Source: Xylophilus sp042867185
Lineage (GTDB): Bacteria; Pseudomonadota; Gammaproteobacteria; Burkholderiales; Burkholderiaceae_C
Reading direction: 5' to 3'
Assembly (NCBI GenBank): GCA_042867185.1
Contig: JBHZQV010000013.1
Coordinates: 1 to 64,000 of the forward strand
DNA length: 64,000 nt
Shown here: positions 49,520-59,133 of the stretch, piece after piece
Numbering within the stretch: the first letter of the stretch is position 1
Layout of the letters: each line of letters starts with the position of its first letter
Notes under the pieces: model-generated
What the model was told of the DNA's origin: nothing
The model's input: only the letters and a program-made list of their open reading frames with translations
Database searches by the model: none
Program-made: the position numbers and the translations under genes

Positions 49520-50440
49520 TCAGCTCAGCACGACCGAACTGAGGCGGCGGCGGTAGGTCGCCACGACCGGATCGTCGGGCGGGATCTGGCCGTCGGCCAC
49601 CTTGGGCTTCGGCGGCTCGATCACGTCGAGCGCCGCGATGTAGGTCTTGCGGGCGGCGTCTTCGTTCCAGGACTTGTCGCGCATCAGGATTTCGAGCAGC
49701 TCGTCCATCGCCGCCGTCCACTGCTGCCGGGCGATCAGCAGGCGGGCGCGGTCGAAGCGGGCCTCGAAATCGCGCTTGTTGGCGGCGATCCTGGCATCGA
49801 CATCGGCCGTGGCCGGCGCTGGATGCGGACCACCTGCTGCGAAATCGATAGCATCCATCCAACGCTGCAGAGAATCGAAGCGGCGCACCTGGGCCGTCCT
49901 TGCGATCACCGGCGCGAAGGCCACCTTGGCATCGTCGGTGCGGCCCTGCTGCAGCAGCAGCTTGACGTAGTCGAAGCGGGCGTCGTCGTTGGCCGGGTCG
50001 GCGGCCACCGCATGCTGGAGCTTTTCCAGGGCGGTCTCGGTGTCGCCCTCGGCCAGCGCGTCCTGGGCGGCGTCTTCCTCCTGCTCGGCCAGGGCTTCCT
50101 CGGCGCTCGGCACGTGCTTGTCGAGGAATTCGCGGATCGTCGCCTCGGGCTGGGCGCCGACGAAGCCGTCGACCGGCTGGCCGCCGACGAACATCACGCA
50201 GAACGGGATGCTGCGCACGCCGAACATCTGCGAGAGCTGCTGCGAGATCTGCGGCACCTTGTCGGCGTCGAGCTTGGCCAGGGTGAAGCGGCCGGCGTAG
50301 TCGGTCTCCAGCTTCTCCAGCACCGGGCCCAGCTGCTTGCAGGGGCCGCACCATTCGGCCCAGATGTCCAGCAGCACCGGCCGGGTCATCGAGCCGTCGA
50401 TCAGTTCGGACTGGAAATTCTCAAGGGTGATATCGATCAT
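49520..50440 (-). CDS. Thioredoxin-TPR chaperone-like protein (CnoX/YbbN family)
   Basis: The 306-residue protein has an N-terminal thioredoxin domain with an intact WCGPC active site, then TPR-like helices (ALAEGDTETALEKLQHAVAA). This is the CnoX/YbbN architecture; in E. coli CnoX protects proteins from overoxidation and works with GroEL. In the C-terminal part the segment MDAIDFAAGGPHPAPATA coincides with a short palindromic repeat read in frame and seems to be extra. The gene diverges from purE over 72 bases. Confidence 0.88.
   Translation of the reverse strand: MIDITLENFQSELIDGSMTRPVLLDIWAEWCGPCKQLGPVLEKLETDYAGRFTLAKLDADKVPQISQQLSQMFGVRSIPFCVMFVGGQPVDGFVGAQPEATIREFLDKHVPSAEEALAEQEEDAAQDALAEGDTETALEKLQHAVAADPANDDARFDYVKLLLQQGRTDDAKVAFAPVIARTAQVRRFDSLQRWMDAIDFAAGGPHPAPATADVDARIAANKRDFEARFDRARLLIARQQWTAAMDELLEILMRDKSWNEDAARKTYIAALDVIEPPKPKVADGQIPPDDPVVATYRRRLSSVVLS
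49810..49853. repeat. Short palindromic repeat inside the cnoX-like gene
   Basis: TGCTGCGAAATCGATAGCA (49835-49853), preceded by GGCCGGCGCTGGATGCGGACC, is the repeat core with its flank. It is read in frame, giving AIDFAAGGP. Confidence 0.65.
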
Positions 50441-50512
50441 GGAAGCCAGGTGAACGCCTAAAAGTAAAATTCAAGGTTGCATCAATCGCGGACGGCGCAG
50501 ACCGCTCCCTCT

Positions 50513-51012
50513 ATGACACCCCTCTCCATTGGCGTGGTCATGGGTTCCAGCTCCGACTGGGACACCATGCAGCACGCGGTTCAGATTCTCCAGCAATTCG
50601 GCGTGCCGCATTCCGCGCGCGTCGTCTCGGCGCACCGCATGCCCGACGACATGTTCGCCTACGCCGAGGCGGCCACCGCCCAGGGCCTGGCCGCGATCAT
50701 CGCCGGCGCGGGCGGCGCGGCCCATCTGCCGGGCATGCTGGCCGCCAAGACCACCGTGCCGGTGCTGGGCGTCCCGGTGGCCAGCCGCCACCTGCAGGGC
50801 GTCGATTCGCTGCACAGCATCGTGCAGATGCCCAAGGGCATTCCGGTGGCCACCTTCGCCATCGGCGCGGCCGGCGCGGCCAACGCGGCGCTGTTCGCGG
50901 TGGCGATGCTGGCGGTGGGCGATCCGGCGCTGCGCGCGAAGCTCGACACCTTCCGGGCCGAGCAGACCGCCGCGGCCCGGGCGATGGCGCTGCCGCCCGC
51001 GGGCTCCCCCGC

Positions 51013-51016
<4 letters not shown>
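50513..51016 (+). CDS. purE: N5-carboxyaminoimidazole ribonucleotide mutase
   Basis: PurE converts N5-CAIR to CAIR, working right after PurK. The 167-residue protein has the class I signature GVVMGSSSDWDTM, VVSAHRMPDDM, IAGAGGAAHLPGMLAAKTTV and GVPVASRHLQGVDSL. The ATG at 50513 gives the usual start. It overlaps purK by four bases (ATGA). Confidence 0.97.
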
Positions 51017-52407
<1,391 letters not shown>

Positions 52408-52448
52408 GCGCCGTGCGCGGCGCCATCCTTTCCTGTGACCAGCACCCC

Positions 52449-53462
52449 ATGATCCTCGACGGCCACGATCCCGCCGCGGTCGCGCAGGCGGCCGACATCC
52501 TGGCCGCCGGCGGCCTGCTCGGCATGCCGACCGAAACCGTCTACGGCCTGGCGGCCGACGCCACCCGCGCAGACGCGGTGGCGGCCATCTTCGCCGCCAA
52601 GGGCCGGCCGAGCGACCATCCGCTGATCGTGCACGTGGCGCCCGCGGGCCCCGGCCAGGCGATGCCGCCGGGCGTGGACCATTTCGCGGTCGACGTGCCG
52701 GCCTTCGCGCAGCGGCTGATCGCCGCCTGCTGGCCCGGCCCGCTGACGCTGATCCTGCCGCGCCGGCCCGGCGTGGCCACCGCCTCGGCCGGCGGGCACG
52801 CCACCATCGGCCTGCGCTGCCCGTCGCATCCGGTGGCGCAGGCGCTGCTGGCGGCGTGCGCCGCACGCGGCGTGGCCGGCGTGTCGGCGCCCAGCGCCAA
52901 CCAGTTCGGCCGGGTCAGCCCGACCACCGCCGCCCATGTGGCCGCCGAGTTCGATGCCGGCCTGGCGGTGCTCGACGGCGGGCCCTGCGCCGTGGGCATC
53001 GAATCGACCATCATCGATTGCTCCCGCGGCGTGCCGGTGCTGCTGCGGCCGGGTGCCGTCACCCGCACCCAGGTCGAGGCGGCCTGCGGCATGGCCCTGG
53101 TCGAGCCCGATGCGCTCGATGCGCCGTCGCCCCAGGCGTCGGGCACGCTGGAGGCGCACTACGCGCCGCGCGCCAAGGTACGGCTGATGAACGCAAAGGC
53201 CCTGCAGACCGGGCTCGACCTGCTGGGGCCCGAGGCCGCGCACCTGGCGGTGTATGCCCGCGCCGAGGTGGTGCCGCGCTCGGCCAGGGTGCTGGTGCGC
53301 CGCATGCCCGACGATGCCGAGGCGGCCGCCCAGCAGCTCTTCGCCGCGCTGCGCAGCTTCGACGACCAGGGCGTGCGCCTGATCTGGATCGAGACCCCGC
53401 CCGACACGCCCGCCTGGGAAGGCGTGCACGACCGCTTGCGCAGGGCCGCCGCTTCGGCCTGA
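52449..53462 (+). CDS. tsaC: L-threonylcarbamoyladenylate synthase (Sua5 type)
   Basis: The enzyme makes threonylcarbamoyl-AMP for the t6A modification of tRNA. The 337-residue protein has the YrdC fold (LLGMPTETVYGLAADATRAD, KGRPSDHPLIVHV, VSAPSANQFGRVSPTTAAHV, VGIESTIIDCS) plus the extra C-terminal Sua5 domain reached through ASGTLEAHYAPRA. Its partner TsaB is encoded at 60787 in the same window. It follows purEK closely and may be cotranscribed. Confidence 0.93.
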   Translation: MILDGHDPAAVAQAADILAAGGLLGMPTETVYGLAADATRADAVAAIFAAKGRPSDHPLIVHVAPAGPGQAMPPGVDHFAVDVPAFAQRLIAACWPGPLTLILPRRPGVATASAGGHATIGLRCPSHPVAQALLAACAARGVAGVSAPSANQFGRVSPTTAAHVAAEFDAGLAVLDGGPCAVGIESTIIDCSRGVPVLLRPGAVTRTQVEAACGMALVEPDALDAPSPQASGTLEAHYAPRAKVRLMNAKALQTGLDLLGPEAAHLAVYARAEVVPRSARVLVRRMPDDAEAAAQQLFAALRSFDDQGVRLIWIETPPDTPAWEGVHDRLRRAAASA

Positions 53463-53529
53463 AACACCCCCTCCGGCGGTCGCCGACCGCCGGTCGCTAC
53501 ACTCCCCCCACATTTCTGGAGAGATTCCC

Positions 53530-54483
53530 ATGACAGCAAATTGGTTGCGCCGCACTGCCGTGCTGGCCGCGTGCGCATCGGCGGCCCTGCTCGCCGCCTG
53601 CGGTTCGAGCACCGTGGAGTCGGCGGTCTCGCCCACCCGTTTCGTCGCGTTCGGCGACGGCCTGAGCGACCTGGGCCAGAACGGCTCGCGCTACACCGTC
53701 AACGACGGCAGCACCAACATCTGGACCCAGCAGCTCGCCGCCAGCTACGGCAAGACGCTCACCACCGTCGCCGCCGGTGGCACCAGCTACGCCACCGGCA
53801 ACGCGCGCATCGCGCTCAAGCCCGACGCGGCCGGCAGCAACACCACCCGCACGGTGACCGAACAGGTGGATGCCTTCCTGGCCACGAACACGATCAGCCC
53901 GACCGACGTGCTCGTCATCAGCGGCGGTACGTCCGACGTGCTGGCCAACTACGCCGCGTTCCAGGCCGGCACCATCAACAGTGCCCAGTTCCTCGCCAAC
54001 ATGGCCACCGCCGGCCAGCAGCTGGCGGCGCAGACCCGCCGCCTGGTGACGGCCGGTGCCCGCTACGTGGTCGCCAGCGGCACCTACGACCTGAGCCGCT
54101 CGCCCCTGGCCATCGGCCGCGCCAGCACCGACATCCTGGGCCAGGCCAGCACCGAGTTCAACAAGGGCCTGCTGCTGAACATCGCCGACCTGGGCAGCAA
54201 CGTGCTCTACGTCGACGCCGCGTTCTACTACAACCTGCTGACCGGCCTGCCCGGCAACTACAGCCTGAACGACGGCACCACCTCGGTCTGCACCTCGGTC
54301 GATGCCGGCGCCGGCATCGGTACCGGCAACGGCCAGGTCAGCTCGGCCCGCTGCAACACCGGCACGCTGAAGGCCGGCCTGGACTACGCCAAGTACGTGT
54401 TCGCCGACAGCGTGTACTTCACCCCGCAGGCGCAGCGGCTGTTCGGCACCTACGCCTACGATCGCCTCCGTACGAGGTTCTGA
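53530..54483 (+). CDS. SGNH/GDSL-like lipoprotein with degenerate active site
   Basis: The 317-residue protein has a lipoprotein signal (VLAACASAALLAAC). It follows the SGNH-hydrolase fold order, with a GDSL-type first block, a GxxD block in the middle and a D-x-x-H-like end. However, the first block reads FGDGLSDLG, so the nucleophile Ser is Gly44. The GxND block reads ISGGTSDVL. The end reads ADSVYFTP, so the catalytic His is Tyr296. All three key residues are replaced, and it is probably not a hydrolase. GGAG lies upstream of the ATG at 53530. Role unknown; perhaps a binding protein. Confidence 0.7.
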   Translation: MTANWLRRTAVLAACASAALLAACGSSTVESAVSPTRFVAFGDGLSDLGQNGSRYTVNDGSTNIWTQQLAASYGKTLTTVAAGGTSYATGNARIALKPDAAGSNTTRTVTEQVDAFLATNTISPTDVLVISGGTSDVLANYAAFQAGTINSAQFLANMATAGQQLAAQTRRLVTAGARYVVASGTYDLSRSPLAIGRASTDILGQASTEFNKGLLLNIADLGSNVLYVDAAFYYNLLTGLPGNYSLNDGTTSVCTSVDAGAGIGTGNGQVSSARCNTGTLKAGLDYAKYVFADSVYFTPQAQRLFGTYAYDRLRTRF

Positions 54484-54485
54484 GC

Positions 54486-54590
54486 GCCCCCCGGCTGCTC
54501 ACGGCGCTGCCGCGCCGTGCAGTTCGCCACCCCCTGAGGGGGAGGCTCCGCCTGGGCCAGGGGGAGCCTGGCCCGGCTGGGGCTGGGGAA
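54486..54590 (+). repeat. GC-rich dispersed repeat after the SGNH-like gene
   Basis: GCCCCCCGGCTGCTCACGGC, CGTGCAGTTCGCCACCCCCT and GAGGGGGAGGCTCCGCC match the copies at 43829 and 43930. The remaining roughly 170 bases before the terminator at 54761 show no gene. Confidence 0.85.
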
Positions 54591-54760
54591 GGCAGGGCGG
54601 TTGCGGCTGATCGTCGAGGCGCTGGGTTTCGGCGGGTTGGGTTGTTGCGTTTTCATCGCCGTGTTGCCAGGTCCGAGCGGCAGGGCGATGCCCCCCGGTT
54701 CAAGGTTCAGCGGCGTACGAGTCGCTCCATGTGTGTCGTCGGCTATCGGCTTCGACGAAA

Positions 54761-54798
54761 GAAAACCCCCGCAGGGCTCGCGCCCTGCGGGGGTTTTC
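54761..54798. terminator. Bidirectional intrinsic terminator
   Basis: GAAAACCCCCGCAGGGC (54761-54777), loop TCGC, GCCCTGCGGGGGTTTTC (54782-54798): a perfect 17-base stem with A- and T-runs built in. It serves ompW on the minus strand (29 bases after its stop) and can stop transcription from the left. Confidence 0.92.
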
Positions 54799-54827
54799 GT
54801 TTGGGGCGCCGGTGGCCGGCGCGGGGG

Positions 54828-55577
54828 TCAGAAGCGGTAGGCGGCGGCGACCGTCAGCACCACGGGGCGGAACTTGATGTCGATTTCGCGGGCGGCGCCG
54901 GCGGTGGTGGCGATCAGGTGGGTCTTGACCTTGGCGGTGGCCAGCGAGGTGTGGATCGACCAGCGCTCGTTGATCTTGTAGTCGAGGCCGACCTGCGCGG
55001 CCAGGCCCCACGAGTCCTCCAGCTCCAGCCGGGTGGGGCCGCCGTTGAGGCCGTTGCCGGCGGCGGTCGAGGTGCGCTTGTCGAAGTTGGTGTAGTTCAC
55101 GCCGACGCCGACGAAGGGGCGCCAGGTGTTGGTCGACGGGCCGAAAGCGTAGTTGACGAACAGCGTGGGCGCCAGCTGCCGCACCATCGCCACCGTCTGG
55201 CCGTTGTAGCCCTGCACGTTGGCGGGCAGGCTGGACGACAGCTGGGCCGTGACCGGATGGGTGGGCGGGTAGCCCATCGCCAGCTCGACCTCGATGTTGT
55301 CGTCGAGTGCGCGGGCCACCGAGAAGAAGGTAGTGTATTTGTCCTCCACCTTCAGGCTCACGCCCGAGGGCGGGCCGGGCAGCAGCGGGCCGGTGGCCTG
55401 CGAGGCGCTGGAGCGCGGCGCGATGTGCGTCAGGCCGGCCCGGACCGTCCAGGCGGTGGAGGGCGTGGGCGACGACAGCGAGGCGAGGAAGGACGCGCCG
55501 GCGCTGTCCTGGGCCAGCGCCGCGCCGGCGGTGGCCAGCAGGGCGCCTGCGGCGGCGAGGGATGCGATCTTGTGCAT
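54828..55577 (-). CDS. OmpW-family outer-membrane protein
   Basis: The 249-residue protein has a signal peptide (MHKIASLAAAGALLATAGAA-LAQ) and an eight-stranded barrel pattern of the OmpW family: WTVRAGLTHIAP near the start, a central PTLFVNYAFG with RPFVGVGVNYTNF, LDYKINERWSI, and the ending AAAYRF with terminal Phe. OmpW proteins are small outer-membrane channels for hydrophobic molecules. The start at 55577 fits the signal peptide. It lies 41 bases after the first lipase gene and may share its transcript. Confidence 0.9.
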   Translation of the reverse strand: MHKIASLAAAGALLATAGAALAQDSAGASFLASLSSPTPSTAWTVRAGLTHIAPRSSASQATGPLLPGPPSGVSLKVEDKYTTFFSVARALDDNIEVELAMGYPPTHPVTAQLSSSLPANVQGYNGQTVAMVRQLAPTLFVNYAFGPSTNTWRPFVGVGVNYTNFDKRTSTAAGNGLNGGPTRLELEDSWGLAAQVGLDYKINERWSIHTSLATAKVKTHLIATTAGAAREIDIKFRPVVLTVAAAYRF

Positions 55578-55618
55578 GGTGGGAATGCTCCTGGAATCGG
55601 GTTGCGGTGCGGAGCGGA

Positions 55619-57151
55619 TCAGACGCCGGCGGCCAGCACCTGCTGGAAGAAGCCGCGGGCCGCCGCGTTGCAGAACGGCGGCACCAGCGAGCCGTGGTAG
55701 GCCGAGGTGACGGCCGCCGCACCGTTGGCGGCGGTGGCGGCCTTGGCCTGCGCGAAGCCCGCCTTGGCCGCGGCGAACGGATCGGCGGCGCTGGTCGGCG
55801 CGGTTTCCAGGTCGAGCACCGTCAGTGCGCTGGCGGGCAGGCCGCGGGCGCTGAAGAAGCCGGCCGTGGCACGGGTGCTCTCGAAGTTCACCGTCGGGTC
55901 GTTGGCACCGCCGCAGAAGAAGGTGGGGCGGTTCGGCACGAAGGTGCGCAGGTCGTTGGCCACGGCCGCCTTGCGGAAGCCGGTGGTCGGTGCGCAGGCC
56001 AGCGGCGCGGTGCTGGCGCGCGAGGCGGCCGTCGGCGGGAACGCGTTGCCGGGGCAGGCGTTGCGCAGCGTGTCGGCCGCGTTGGCGGTGAGGAAGGTCT
56101 GCTTGAGCAAATTGTTGGCGCCGTAGAACGGCGCGAACGCCGCCGTCGCCGGGCCGGGCACCGCGTTGGCCGGGTACAGCGCCAGCTGCGGCAGCCGGCC
56201 GGTCGAGAACAGGGCGGACGAGGACGAGGTGCTCGGCAGCAGCGTCTCGATGCCGGTGGCGTACTGCGCCTCGTAGATGTCGCCCGGCGCGCTGTAGAGG
56301 TTGCCGAACTGCTTCTGCCAGCTGGTGGTGATCAGCGGCAGGAACACGGTGCTGCCGAGCGCCGGCGCGCCCAGGGTGCCGTAGTCGAGCAGCAGGCTGA
56401 TGGCCGACGGTGCCGACAGCGGTGCCGACGCGGTGACGGTCTGGCCGGCGGCCTGCATCGCGCGCTGGGTGGCCAGGGCCACGTAGCCGCCCTGCGAGTA
56501 GCCGGTGATCAGCAGCTTGCCCGAGTCGGTCGCGCCGCCGAGGGCCGGCAGCGCCTTGCGGGCGGCGCTCAGCGAGTCGATCATGTCCTTCGACTGCTGG
56601 TCGGCGTTCAGGTAGGGGTGGTAGGCCAGCTTCGAGATCTCGTAGCCGGCGTAGTTGGGCGCCACCACGATGAAGCCCTGGGCCGCGTACAGCGCCGCGA
56701 TCAACGAGCCTTCGCTCGCGCCGGGGCGGGTGCTGTCGGTGATGTCGGCGATGTTGTAGGCCTTGTCGGTGGTGGTGCCGTGGGCGTACAGCACGATCGG
56801 GCGGCCGCCGGCGCAGGCCGGGTCGGTGCCGGTCGGGACCATCAGCGCGCCCGAGGCGTTGGTCGCTTCGTTGGCGCCGCCGACGGTGCCGTACTGGATG
56901 TAGTGGAAATTGACACCGCACTTCGGCGCGCCGGCCACCTGCAGCAGCTGCTTGCCGGCGGTGGTTTGGTTCAGGCGCGCGTTGAACTCGGCCGCGGTGA
57001 GGGCGGTGACCCGCAGCGGCGGGTTGAAGGCCAGGGAACCGCGTGCGCCGCTGTTGTCGACCGTCTCGGAGCCGCCGCTGTCGGAGCCACCGCCGCAAGC
57101 GGCGAGCAGAACGGCGGCACTGGTGATGGCCAGCACGTGGTGTGTTTTCAT
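55619..57151 (-). CDS. Secretory lipase-family lipoprotein, copy 1
   Basis: The 510-residue protein has a lipoprotein signal (AITSAAVLLAACGGG). The alpha/beta hydrolase core has VLYAHGTTTDKAYN (oxyanion region), FIVVAPNYAGYEISK, the nucleophile motif ITGYSQGGYVALATQ, an Asp in FFCGGANDPTVNFE and a terminal His in SAYHGSLVPPF. It fits the secretory (LIP-type) lipase family. The ATG at 57151 is preferred to one two codons upstream because AGGA is then seven bases away. A paralogue lies directly upstream. Substrate unknown; probably esters or acylglycerols outside the cell. Confidence 0.85.
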   Translation of the reverse strand: MKTHHVLAITSAAVLLAACGGGSDSGGSETVDNSGARGSLAFNPPLRVTALTAAEFNARLNQTTAGKQLLQVAGAPKCGVNFHYIQYGTVGGANEATNASGALMVPTGTDPACAGGRPIVLYAHGTTTDKAYNIADITDSTRPGASEGSLIAALYAAQGFIVVAPNYAGYEISKLAYHPYLNADQQSKDMIDSLSAARKALPALGGATDSGKLLITGYSQGGYVALATQRAMQAAGQTVTASAPLSAPSAISLLLDYGTLGAPALGSTVFLPLITTSWQKQFGNLYSAPGDIYEAQYATGIETLLPSTSSSSALFSTGRLPQLALYPANAVPGPATAAFAPFYGANNLLKQTFLTANAADTLRNACPGNAFPPTAASRASTAPLACAPTTGFRKAAVANDLRTFVPNRPTFFCGGANDPTVNFESTRATAGFFSARGLPASALTVLDLETAPTSAADPFAAAKAGFAQAKAATAANGAAAVTSAYHGSLVPPFCNAAARGFFQQVLAAGV

Positions 57152-57386
57152 CGGCATTTCCTGGTGGTTGTCTGGATAAAAGAACGGTCGTTCTATTTGC
57201 GCTCGGCCGATGGTAGTCAGCTCTGCATCCCAGGGCCACGGGGTTACTACGGAGTGATGCCGCGCCGCGGTGGCGGGCGGGTGCCGCGAGGATGTGCCGT
57301 GCGGGGAAGGAAGCGCCGCCGCGCCCCCGGAACAGCGAAGAAACCTGCCGCCGGGTGACGGCAGGCGTGCGGCGGCGTGGGCGGGA

Positions 57387-58931
57387 TCAGCCGCCCTGGG
57401 CCAGCACCTGCTGGAAGAAGCCGCGGGCGACGGCATTGCAGAACGGTGGCACCAGGGTGTCGTGGTAGTCCCGGGTGACAGCGGCGTCACCATGGTTGCG
57501 CTTCCTCGCGGCCTTGGCTTTGCGGAAGCCCGTCTTGGCGGCGGCGTACGGGTCGCTGGCACCATCGACGGGGGCTTCCAGGTCGAGCATCTGCAGCGCG
57601 TCGGCCGACATGCCGCGGGTCTTGAAATAGCCCGCCGTGGCCCGCGTGCTTTCGAAGTTCACCGTGGGATCTTCGGCTCCGCCGCACAGAAGCGTCGGGC
57701 GGTTCGGCAGGTAGGTCCGCAGATCGTTGGCCACGGCCGCGCGGCGCAGGCCGCTGGTGGGTCCGCATGCCAGTGGCGAGCCGCTGCTGCGCGACGCCTC
57801 GGTCGGCGGGAACGCGTTGCCCGGGCAAGGGTTGCCCTGGATGTCCGACGCATTGGCCGTCAGGAAAGACTGCTTCAGCAGGTTGTGGTCTGCATAGAAA
57901 GGCGCGAAGTCGCTCGACGCCGGGCCGGGCTGTGCGTTGGCGGGGTAGAGCGCCAACGGGGGCAGCTTGCCTTCCTGGAATATCTGGGAGAGCGACTTGG
58001 TACTGGGCAGCAGCGTCTCGATGCCACGGGCGTACTCGGCTTCGTAGACTTCGCCGGTGGAATGGTAGAGGCTGCCGAATTGTTTCTGCCAGCTGGTCGT
58101 GATCAAGGGCAGGAACACGGTGCTGCCCAGGTTCGGTGCGCCCAGCGTGCCGTAGTCCAGGATCAGGCTGATCGCGGACGGTGCGGAGAGCGCGGCCACC
58201 GCGGTGACGGGCTGACCTGCATTCTGAAGCGCGCGCTGTGTGGCCAGTGCCACGTAGCCGCCTTCCGAATAGCCGGTGATCAGCAGCTTGCCGGAATCGC
58301 TGACGCCTTGCAGAGTGCGCAGTGCGTTGCGGCCGGCCGCCAGGGCGTCGATCATGTCGGCGGATTGTTGCTCGGCGTTCAGGAAGGGGTGGTAGCCGAG
58401 CGTGGAGCTACCGTAGCCGGCGTAGTTGGGTGCCACGACGATGAAACCCTGTGCCGCATACAGCGCGGCGATCTCCTGGCCTTCGTCCCCACCGGGCAAA
58501 TCAGGATGGCGCACGTTCGCGATGTTGTAGGCCTTGTCGGTCGAGGTGCCGTGGGCGTACAGCACGATCGGGCGTGCGCCGCGGCAGCTGGGGTCGGATC
58601 CGGTCGGCACCATCACGGCGCCGGTGGCGTGGGTGGATTCACGGGCACCGCCGACGGTCACGTACTTGATGGTATGAACATCGACGCCGCAACGCGATTT
58701 GCCGGCCAGCGCACGCTGTTGCTGGAGGTCCGACTCGGGTGGCAGGCCGTCTTCCAGGGTGGTGGCCGTCAGCGACGCGGTTTGAACCGGTGCATCGACC
58801 AGGGTGCCGCGCGTGGTGCCGGTATCGGTTGCGCGCAGCTCGGTCGTGCCGCCGTCGCCTCCTCCCCCGCAGGCGGTCAATAGAACCGCAGTACTTGCAA
58901 TGGCGATAGCCGACAGAATATGCGTTTTCAT
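57387..58931 (-). CDS. Secretory lipase-family lipoprotein, copy 2
   Basis: The 514-residue protein is a close paralogue of the copy at 55619: lipobox LLTAC followed by GGGGDGG, VLYAHGTSTDKAYNIANV, FIVVAPNYAGYGSS, ITGYSEGGYVALATQ, CGGAEDPTVNFEST and the ending VPPFCNAVARGFFQQVLAQG. The nucleophile elbow is GYSEG here and GYSQG in copy 1. Its 3' region uses codons less extreme in GC than copy 1. The 235-base gap between the copies shows no gene; a promoter for copy 1 is likely there. The A/T-rich 200 bases upstream of this gene probably hold its promoter. Confidence 0.85.
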   Translation of the reverse strand: MKTHILSAIAIASTAVLLTACGGGGDGGTTELRATDTGTTRGTLVDAPVQTASLTATTLEDGLPPESDLQQQRALAGKSRCGVDVHTIKYVTVGGARESTHATGAVMVPTGSDPSCRGARPIVLYAHGTSTDKAYNIANVRHPDLPGGDEGQEIAALYAAQGFIVVAPNYAGYGSSTLGYHPFLNAEQQSADMIDALAAGRNALRTLQGVSDSGKLLITGYSEGGYVALATQRALQNAGQPVTAVAALSAPSAISLILDYGTLGAPNLGSTVFLPLITTSWQKQFGSLYHSTGEVYEAEYARGIETLLPSTKSLSQIFQEGKLPPLALYPANAQPGPASSDFAPFYADHNLLKQSFLTANASDIQGNPCPGNAFPPTEASRSSGSPLACGPTSGLRRAAVANDLRTYLPNRPTLLCGGAEDPTVNFESTRATAGYFKTRGMSADALQMLDLEAPVDGASDPYAAAKTGFRKAKAARKRNHGDAAVTRDYHDTLVPPFCNAVARGFFQQVLAQGG

Positions 58932-59133
58932 TAATATTTTCCTGATTTTATTAGCCCTACGGTCATGCGCGAAGCAACGGACCGTCCCATTGCCGGATAT
59001 ACCGGCGGATTCGAGAATACTATGGGCGACTCGGCAGGCGGGAAAAATTTACAGATGAATATCGAATATCTTCATGCCGCGATCGGTATAATCCAAAGTG
59101 TGTTGGCGGAATAATGGATATATAAGCCCAGAT

